From contig JADFZC010000055.1 in assembly GCA_015232735.1 (NCBI GenBank), forward strand, positions 1 to 11,157: DNA of 11,157 bases, given 5' to 3'. The notes below the pieces were generated by a model, which did not search any database, was not told the origin of the DNA, and saw only the letters and a list, made by a program, of their open reading frames with translations. The DNA is from Oligoflexales bacterium (lineage in GTDB: Bacteria; Bdellovibrionota; Oligoflexia; Oligoflexales; Oligoflexaceae). Below are positions 6,312 through 11,157 of this stretch, one piece after another. Position 1 is the stretch's first letter. Every line of letters begins with the position of its first letter. Both the position numbers and the translations under genes were made by a program.

Positions 6312-8876
6312 TTATCTCCTGTTGAACTTGGCCATTAAATCATTGACGGTATAATGCGGTCTCTGATCTCTTTTCTTTTGATTATCATTTTGACTGCGCT
6401 GGTTTTGACCCGACGGCCTGTTATTTTTGCGATCAGAGTTAGTTCCTCCGCGGTTTTCACGATTATCGCGATGATCGTGCGGCTTTTGATGATTTTGCTG
6501 GCCTCCCCCTTTCTGGCCCCGCTGCTGCGAACCAGGCTGTTCATCAGACCTGCCGCTGTGTTCACTCTTCTTTTCAACCCCTTCCTGCGGCCTGTTTCGC
6601 ATGCTTAAACTGATTCTCCGTCTCTTCAAATCGACATCGATTATCCTGACATTCACAACCTGACCGACAGAAACCTCCTTTGTTGGATCCTGAACAAACT
6701 TATCTGTAAGTTCGCTTATATGGACGAGGCCGTCCTGATGAACCCCGATATCGACAAAAGCACCGAAGTTTGTGACGTTTGTAATGGTTCCCGGAAGAAC
6801 CATATCAATCTTAAGATCCTCGAGGCAGCCCACTTCATCAGAATAATGCAGTCTTGAGCCATCCTCCCTCGGGTCCCTGCCTGGCTTCTGAAGTTCCTTT
6901 AAAATGTCCAGCAGGGTCGGCATCCCGATTGTATCGGAAACATATTGTTCAAGCCGTATTTGATCGATAAGTTCTCTGTTTTCCACCAGATCGGACAGGG
7001 ATTTCTGAAGATCCGCGGCCATTCGTTCAACAATTCCGTAACTTTCCGGATGAACCGACGAATTATCAAGCGGATTGCCGGATTCAGGGACCTTCAGAAA
7101 ACCTGCTGCGAGGGTATATGCTTTGGGCCCGAGACCCGGAACCGACTGCAATTCAGTTCTTGAAGGAAATTTTCCGATCTTATCCCTGTAACCGACTATA
7201 TTTTTGGCTAAAGCCTTTCCGATACCGGAAACATAGCTCAACAGACTGAAACTAGCCGTATTGATATTGACTCCCACCCTGTTTACACAGCTTTCAACAA
7301 CCTCCGACAGACTTTTGCTGAGCTTCGTTACATTTACATCGTGCTGATACTGTCCGACACCAATCGATCTCGGATCTATCTTGACCAGTTCAGCAAGCGG
7401 GTCCTGAAGCCTTCTTGCAATACTTATGGCGCTCCTGATTGTAGGATCCAGTTCCGGGAACTCTTCCCTGGCAATTGCATCGGTGGAATAAACACTTGCT
7501 CCGGCTTCATTTACTGTAAGTCTCTTTATGTGTCTCAAGCCGGCCTCGGCAAGAACAGAAGAAATAAATCTGCTGATTTCCCGTCCGCCTGTGCCGTTTC
7601 CAATTGCTATATATTGAACATTGTACTGATTTATCAAACCCAAAAAATCTTCTTTGGCTCTCGTGGACTTTGCGTCCCCACCAGTTTTCAGATCCGGGAA
7701 TATTGTGGCATAACCAAGGAACTTACCCGTGTCGGATACAACAGCCAGCTTTGATCCCGTCCTGAGTCCGGGATCAACTCCCATCACAACCTTATTGGGA
7801 ATAGGAGGCAGTAGCAGCAGCTTTTCTATGTTGTTCGAGAAGACCTTGATTGCCTCCGTTTCAGCCTTGTTCTTAAGCATAAGCCGAATTTCTGTCTCTA
7901 TGGATGGAGAGATGAGCCTCTTGTAGGAATCCTCCACGGCACCTTCGATCCAGTCTTTAACGACAGATGTAGCGCCGGGATATTTGCCAAAAACCGCGGC
8001 CTTCAGTTCACCCGTAATGTTCTCGGTATCCACCTCAATAGTAACTTTAAGCAGTTTTTCCGCCTCACCCCTCCTTACCGCCATTACCCTGTGCGCCTGT
8101 GCCGTGTTTATAGGCTCCTTATAGTCATAATAGTTTTCATACTTGGAAGGATCAATTTTCCTTTTCGGCTCCATTTTGACCGATCCCGGACCGGCCACTC
8201 TTGTGGGAGTCGACTCACTTGCAACCCTTTCCACCACAGGATCTTCACCTTTTTTGGAAACAAGCATTCCGGTACTGAAACTTAAATCCCTGACTATGGA
8301 TCTATATTCTGCCGTCTCCGATACTGTCTCCGCCAGTATATCCCTTGCGCCATTCAAGGCATCCTGCAAGGAAAGAACCTTCAGCGAAGGCTCGACTATC
8401 GAATCGGCCGGAGTTACAAACTCAGATGCGGCTTCATCCAGTTCCATGATAGAGGTGCATCCTTCGAGAATTTTTTCCAGAAGACGGTCAAGCCCCTTCT
8501 CTCTAGCAATTTGCGCCTTTGTTCTTCTCTTGGGCTTATAAGGAAGATATAAATCCTCCAACTGCTGCTTGGTTTCACAATTCTCAAACTTTTCCCTGAT
8601 CTCTGGAAATTTTTTCATCAGCTCAGGTTTGGCCTTGCACAGCTCTTCAACAACTTTAAGGTATTTCACCTTGTTTGTCTCAAGCTCCTCAAGATAAAGG
8701 TACCTGTCCCTTATGTCTCTTATTGCTACCTCGTCAAGAGTGCCTGTCATCTCTTTTCTATATCTGGCTATGAAAGGAATTGTGCAATCTTCCTGAAACA
8801 GCAGTTTCACAACATTATGAACCTGATAATCCTGAAGGGATAATTCCGATGATATTTTACTAACAATGTTCACCAT
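6312..8876 (-). CDS. tex: Tex-family RNA-binding protein with long disordered C-terminal tail
   Basis: Tex is a cytoplasmic nucleic-acid-binding protein (YhgF in E. coli), linked to transcription and RNA metabolism. This one has 854 residues; family members usually have about 720-790. Order: N-terminal helical region including FIARYRKEMTG (35-45) and LYLPYKPKRRTKAQIA (109-124); a YqgF/RuvC-like domain from about 362 with GVDPGLRTG (366-374); the Tex block around 455-515; helix-hairpin-helix pair 537-597 (SGIGKALAKNI, VPGLGPKA); and an S1 domain 688-762 (GTITNVTNFGAFVDIG). Two oddities stand out. Residues about 205-240 look like an insertion before the conserved YYDYKEPI. Residues 763-854 form a Gln/Asn/Arg/Gly/His-rich disordered tail ending in the ordered-looking YTVNDLMAKFNRR. 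The ATG at 8876 has only a weak GGAAAA upstream. It lies 85 bases downstream of ndk. Confidence 0.95.
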   Translation of the reverse strand: MVNIVSKISSELSLQDYQVHNVVKLLFQEDCTIPFIARYRKEMTGTLDEVAIRDIRDRYLYLEELETNKVKYLKVVEELCKAKPELMKKFPEIREKFENCETKQQLEDLYLPYKPKRRTKAQIAREKGLDRLLEKILEGCTSIMELDEAASEFVTPADSIVEPSLKVLSLQDALNGARDILAETVSETAEYRSIVRDLSFSTGMLVSKKGEDPVVERVASESTPTRVAGPGSVKMEPKRKIDPSKYENYYDYKEPINTAQAHRVMAVRRGEAEKLLKVTIEVDTENITGELKAAVFGKYPGATSVVKDWIEGAVEDSYKRLISPSIETEIRLMLKNKAETEAIKVFSNNIEKLLLLPPIPNKVVMGVDPGLRTGSKLAVVSDTGKFLGYATIFPDLKTGGDAKSTRAKEDFLGLINQYNVQYIAIGNGTGGREISRFISSVLAEAGLRHIKRLTVNEAGASVYSTDAIAREEFPELDPTIRSAISIARRLQDPLAELVKIDPRSIGVGQYQHDVNVTKLSKSLSEVVESCVNRVGVNINTASFSLLSYVSGIGKALAKNIVGYRDKIGKFPSRTELQSVPGLGPKAYTLAAGFLKVPESGNPLDNSSVHPESYGIVERMAADLQKSLSDLVENRELIDQIRLEQYVSDTIGMPTLLDILKELQKPGRDPREDGSRLHYSDEVGCLEDLKIDMVLPGTITNVTNFGAFVDIGVHQDGLVHISELTDKFVQDPTKEVSVGQVVNVRIIDVDLKRRRISLSMRNRPQEGVEKKSEHSGRSDEQPGSQQRGQKGGGQQNHQKPHDHRDNRENRGGTNSDRKNNRPSGQNQRSQNDNQKKRDQRPHYTVNDLMAKFNRR
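6316..6320 (-). promoter_or_regulatory. Shine-Dalgarno AGGAG inside the end of tex for the phosphorylase
   Basis: The last codons of tex (AAC AGG AGA TAA) contain AGGAG, spaced ten bases from the TTG start at 6305. Ribosomes finishing tex would expose or occupy this site, which suggests coupled translation. Confidence 0.6.
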
Positions 8877-8961
8877 GATTGTTTTCCAAAGATTTTCTTA
8901 TTTTTTTCGTTTGTCAGCACTGTTTTTTTCGATACGAAACGTTGGGCGGACCACCGCAGGC

Positions 8962-9396
8962 TCAGCTAGTCATCGGTGATCCAAGTATTTCAGTTTCGGA
9001 AAAGAAATAACTTATCTCTTCCTTCGCATTTTCAACCGAATCTGACCCATGCACCGTATTCATTTGAATAGAAAGCGCAAACTCCTTCCTTATTGTTCCC
9101 TTGAGAGCCTTGGACGGGTCCGTTGCCCCCATTATCTCCCTGTTTCGAGCTATCACATCCTTGCCTTCCAATACCATAACCACAACGGGACCAGATGTCA
9201 TATATTCAACAAGTTCTCTGTAAAAAGCCCTCTCCTTATGTATGGCATAAAAGATTGATGCCTGCTGTACTGTCAGGAGTATTCTTTTCATGGCTATGAC
9301 ACGAATACCGTTTTCCTCGAATTTTGATATGATTTTCCCAACAAGATTACGTTCTACGCCGTCCGGCTTAATAATAGAAAGTGTTCGTTCTTCCAA
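8962..9396 (-). CDS. ndk: Nucleoside diphosphate kinase
   Basis: Ndk transfers the gamma phosphate from ATP to nucleoside diphosphates through a phospho-histidine and so balances NTP and dNTP pools in the cytoplasm. From the TTG start the protein has 144 residues, matching the family (about 140). It opens with the classic [15 protein letters not shown] (Lys10 in KPD) and carries NTVHGSDS with catalytic His116, followed by a normal EEISYFF end. [17 protein letters not shown] also fits the family. The open frame reaches ATG 9429. However, GAGGAG at 9403-9408 lies inside that extension, six bases before TTG 9396, and the extra 11 residues have no counterpart in the family as I know it. Ndk is first in the minus-strand cluster leading to tex, so the operon promoter should lie upstream of 9408; I see no convincing box there. 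Confidence 0.95.
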   Translation of the reverse strand: MEERTLSIIKPDGVERNLVGKIISKFEENGIRVIAMKRILLTVQQASIFYAIHKERAFYRELVEYMTSGPVVVMVLEGKDVIARNREIMGATDPSKALKGTIRKEFALSIQMNTVHGSDSVENAKEEISYFFSETEILGSPMTS

Positions 9397-9678
9397 AGCA
9401 GTCTCCTCAATTAGGTTACACTCACCCATGGTATGAAAAAGGAAATATAATGGACTATCAAACCTGCAAATCCACCATAAAAGTCCTATAGGATACTAAA
9501 ACAGGCTAAATTTGCACCATTTTTATAAATAAAGCCACTTTTTTTTATTTGACGTGTTTACATTTTGGTAAAGTAACGAAAAAGGGATTTTTTGGTTTTA
9601 TCAAGGAAATGTTACAAAATCGTCGCAGGTGTATCAAGCATGCATTGAGGACGATTGAACGGAGTTTTGAAACAGCCT
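9397..9678. other. Intergenic region between ndk and the 82-residue lipoprotein gene
   Basis: These 282 AT-rich bases hold no supported gene. A 7-base inverted repeat, AATCGTC (9618-9624) and GACGATT (9650-9656), encloses 25 bases that include the palindrome GCATGC. It lies just past the stop of the minus-strand lipoprotein gene. No T-run follows it on that strand, so terminator function is doubtful. A TTGACG at 9549-9554 on the plus strand has no good -10 partner. The ndk promoter should be in this stretch. Confidence 0.4.
9403..9408 (-). promoter_or_regulatory. Shine-Dalgarno GAGGAG that sets the TTG start of ndk
   Basis: GAGGAG followed by six bases (ACTGCT) and TTG gives a textbook start at 9396, which restores the usual Ndk length. 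The ATG at 9429 has no comparable purine run before it. Confidence 0.7.
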
Positions 9679-9927
9679 CTAATAGCACTTAAGTTGACCT
9701 TCAATTTTTACTATTCTAGACCCCCCGGTCTTATAGCACTTGCTTAACGCCTTTTTATATTCGATCGTCTCCTCCCTTGTTATCGGATTTGATCCTCCAT
9801 CGTTGCCGGGAACACTTCCACCGCCACCGGTTTTACATCCATGCACCAACAATAAAAGAGACAAAATCGAAAAGATATTTTTTTGACAGATTATGGAAAA
9901 ATATCGCATAATTAACCCCACACTCAT
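9679..9927 (-). CDS. Small predicted lipoprotein with Cys-bracketed C-terminal motif
   Basis: An 82-residue protein whose function I do not know. A hydrophobic segment (about 18-29) ends in LVHGC, a plausible lipobox, so Cys31 would be acylated and only 52 residues would remain. After a Gly/Ser-rich spacer (GGGGSVPGNDGGSNP) comes a charged helix-like stretch and then the end KCYKTGGSRIVKIEGQLKCY. There the same KCY triplet brackets a hairpin-like TGGSRIVKIEG, and Cys64 and Cys81 could form a disulfide across it. The start is either ATG 9927 or ATG 9909 (MRYFSII); neither has a strong ribosome-binding site, and the shorter form gives a more typical signal peptide. The gene is monocistronic as far as can be seen. 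A signal peptide, lipobox and structured tail argue that it is real despite its size. Confidence 0.65.
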   Translation of the reverse strand: MSVGLIMRYFSIICQKNIFSILSLLLLVHGCKTGGGGSVPGNDGGSNPITREETIEYKKALSKCYKTGGSRIVKIEGQLKCY

Positions 9928-10139
9928 AAAATGGCCCCATATATGGTCGTTGTCTTTAGGACAAAAATATATTTGATCCTGCCGATACCGGGTGACATTA
10001 AAATAAAGGGAATAATATTTATATTACCATATATGGAGGAAAAAATACATGCGCCCTCCTGTGAAACGGGTTGGTGCGCAAAAGTTGACCAGCACAATTT
10101 TAAGGAAACCTCATCCTTCAGGGTCGGGTTTACTATTTT
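9928..10139. other. Intergenic region with two CCATATATGG palindromes
   Basis: These 212 bases lie between two minus-strand lipoprotein genes. The perfect 10-base palindrome CCATATATGG occurs twice, at 9937-9946 and 10027-10036, exactly 90 bases apart. The first sits only 10 bases before the ATG of the small lipoprotein. They could be operator half-pairs or just AT-rich chance. A 70-codon plus-strand frame crosses the region but has no ribosome-binding site or recognisable feature. Confidence 0.4.
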
Positions 10140-11039
10140 CTAGAAATTCTGTCTCCCCGGAAACTCCTTCCATAAGTCTTTAATAAACAGGCGTTCGTAT
10201 ATAATTTCCCAGCTGGGCGGGACAAGCTCTTCCTTTACACCGTTTCGCTCCAGCCTTTTTGTAACCGCTTCAGCCTCCCTGCCTCCGGCCCAGATCAAAA
10301 CCCCATTATTTGTATCGATCAAAAAAATGGACACCGAAGCTTTTTTTGAGAAAACCTCAACTCCACGGTCATTATACTTTTCCTGATATCCATATGTTAA
10401 AACAGGTAAAAGCAGCGCATCCACATTTCTTGTTGATTTGCTTAATGTGTTCAGCCACATTTGCCAGTCTGTACGCTTCGAAATGGATGCGCTGTAAAAT
10501 GACGGAGGATTTTCACACTCCGTGCAATCACCGGGCTTATGCTTCCAAAGCTCCGATATCTCCTTTTGAAGAGTCTCAAACGTTGGAACAATATTTTCAT
10601 TTTTTAAAGGTAATTGTTCTTTATTTTCCTTATTTTCTTTGGTTTCTTTAGTATTTTTATCTTTCCCCAATTTTTCCTTTGTAGAACTTAAAGTACCTTT
10701 TTTGGATTCAGACTGATCTTTTTTTGACTGCTCAAGAAGCAACTTTATAATCAATTTGGTACTCAGCCCCCTCATATATGGCTGCCTGTCAAATCCCGCG
10801 ACAATAAATGAATTGAATTTATTACATAATTCCTTAATTTCCTCTTCTTTGACATTAAAAAGAGGTTGGTTTTTATACTTGGAGGTACTTGGCCAGACCA
10901 TACATTCAAGAATGGCTATTCTTGCTGGAATATAGCCGGTATGACCTTCCTGGATACCATAAACAATTCCTTGATTCTGACTTGCACACCCAAGTGCGGC
11001 AAAAATGACTATAAGAGGTAAAAGGTGTATACAATTCAT
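10140..11039 (-). CDS. Predicted lipoprotein with Lys/Glu-rich linker
   Basis: This 299-residue protein of unknown function starts with a type II signal peptide and lipobox ALGC (Cys18). An N-terminal domain (about 35-105) begins with strand-like ARIAILECMVWP and contains FDRQPYMRGLSTKLIIKLLLEQ. A linker of about 40 residues (105-143) is almost all Lys, Glu, Ser, Thr and Asn and must be disordered. The C-terminal domain (about 150-299) has a CTEC pair (172-175) and the stretch VDALLLPVLTYGYQ, then SVSIFLIDTNNGVLIWAGG. This recalls outer-membrane lipoproteins of the CsgG/GNA1162/TolB-N style, in which a strand is followed by a D-x-x-x-G-x-x-x-W element. The resemblance is loose. The start is ATG 11039, with GGGAGG (11048-11053) eight bases upstream; the upstream ATG 11063 would place that site inside the gene. 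Its promoter must lie close to or within the repeat at 11086. Confidence 0.8.
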   Translation of the reverse strand: MNCIHLLPLIVIFAALGCASQNQGIVYGIQEGHTGYIPARIAILECMVWPSTSKYKNQPLFNVKEEEIKELCNKFNSFIVAGFDRQPYMRGLSTKLIIKLLLEQSKKDQSESKKGTLSSTKEKLGKDKNTKETKENKENKEQLPLKNENIVPTFETLQKEISELWKHKPGDCTECENPPSFYSASISKRTDWQMWLNTLSKSTRNVDALLLPVLTYGYQEKYNDRGVEVFSKKASVSIFLIDTNNGVLIWAGGREAEAVTKRLERNGVKEELVPPSWEIIYERLFIKDLWKEFPGRQNF

Positions 11040-11047
11040 CCAATAAA

Positions 11048-11053
11048 CCTCCC
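11048..11053 (-). promoter_or_regulatory. Shine-Dalgarno GGGAGG for the 299-residue lipoprotein
   Basis: GGGAGG followed by eight bases and ATG 11039 selects a start that puts the charged-free signal peptide at the very N-terminus. The longer frame from 11063 would add MPFWEVYW, encoded across this site. Confidence 0.7.
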
Positions 11054-11085
11054 AAAATGGCAAAGCGGCGGAAACCTCCCCCTTC

Positions 11086-11157
11086 AGAGCCTGTTGAAAA
11101 AGCCATGACTCGGCGTTGCTCGTCGTCGGAAAATCCTCATTTACCAGCGCGTAAACT
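11086..11157. repeat. 123-bp palindromic repeat, copy 2 (cut by the window end)
   Basis: The 72 bases here are identical, base for base, to 2147-2218, the left 19-base arm and just over half of copy 1, in the same orientation. The bases just outside are also similar (CCTCCCCCTTC here, CCTCCCCTTTTT at copy 1), so the true element may extend a few bases further left. It lies 46 bases upstream of the lipoprotein start at 11039. The remaining half lies beyond the window. Confidence 0.85.

Noticed and set aside
6354..6608. A hydrophobic plus-strand frame opposite the end of tex, looking like a membrane protein
   Set aside because: It is the antisense of the Gln/Asn/Arg-rich Tex tail; the hydrophobic codons follow from complementing polar ones. 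It has no start signal.
7341..8541. Several plus-strand frames of 65-137 codons opposite tex
   Set aside because: They are shadows of a strongly conserved coding sequence, without ribosome-binding sites or family features.
8928..8958. Short stems (TTTCG/CGAAA and GCGG/CCGC) between ndk and tex
   Set aside because: Stems of only 4-5 bases with no T-run on the minus strand. They do not separate the two genes convincingly.
9665..9683. AGAGGCTGTTTCAAAAC on the minus strand resembling the 123-bp repeat arm
   Set aside because: Only partly similar to AGAGCCTGTTGAAAAAGCC and without a matching second arm nearby; probably chance or a very decayed relic.
10107..10132. Possible hairpin AAACC...GGTTT downstream of the 299-residue lipoprotein gene
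   Set aside because: The stem has mismatches and G-T pairs and no T-run follows on the minus strand; too weak to call a terminator.
9931..10143. A 70-codon plus-strand frame in the spacer between the two lipoprotein genes
   Set aside because: It has no ribosome-binding site, no recognisable domain and an odd composition, and it overlaps the start region of the opposite gene.

Overview
The window looks like ordinary chromosomal DNA of a Gram-negative, AT-leaning bacterium. Three genes encode lipoproteins with a clear lipobox, one encodes an exported coiled-coil protein, and one a large acyl-CoA dehydrogenase of the roughly 600-residue type. The 123-bp palindromic repeat and the gene mix remind me of the former Deltaproteobacteria (Desulfobacterota, Bdellovibrionota, SAR324). 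That is a guess from style, not an identification. I see no tRNA, rRNA, CRISPR array, phage gene or transposase.

Layout. Bases 1-355 are non-coding, with a good sigma70-type promoter at 59-87. Next come two forward genes, an SGNH-hydrolase lipoprotein (356-1063) and a polytopic membrane protein with a DUF2914-like C-terminal domain (about 1071-2111). A spacer filled by nested inverted repeats (2113-2284) separates them from a convergent acyl-CoA dehydrogenase gene (2293-4158, minus). A forward gene for an exported coiled-coil protein (4333-4998) runs tail-to-tail into a minus-strand cluster. In transcription order that cluster is ndk (9396-8962), tex (8876-6312), a methylthioadenosine phosphorylase gene (6305-5427) and a YbgC-type thioesterase gene (5446-4988). 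Further right, also on the minus strand, are an 82-residue lipoprotein (9927-9679) and a 299-residue lipoprotein with a Lys/Glu-rich linker (11039-10140). The window ends inside a second, identical copy of the palindromic repeat (11086-11157).

How the genes fit together. The ndk-tex-mtnP-thioesterase block is tightly packed: gaps of 85 and 6 bases, then a 20-base overlap. It is probably one transcript for nucleotide, RNA and acyl-CoA housekeeping. The SGNH and membrane-protein genes are probably translationally coupled. The other genes look like single units. Several starts are set by Shine-Dalgarno sequences lying inside the longest possible reading frame: GTG for the dehydrogenase, TTG for ndk, and an inner ATG for the 299-residue lipoprotein. 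The phosphorylase also starts at TTG.

I found no convincing new multi-gene system. The items most worth a second look are the 123-bp MITE-like palindrome, the small lipoprotein ending in a Cys-bracketed motif, the long disordered tail of Tex, and the DUF2914-like membrane protein coupled to an SGNH lipoprotein.
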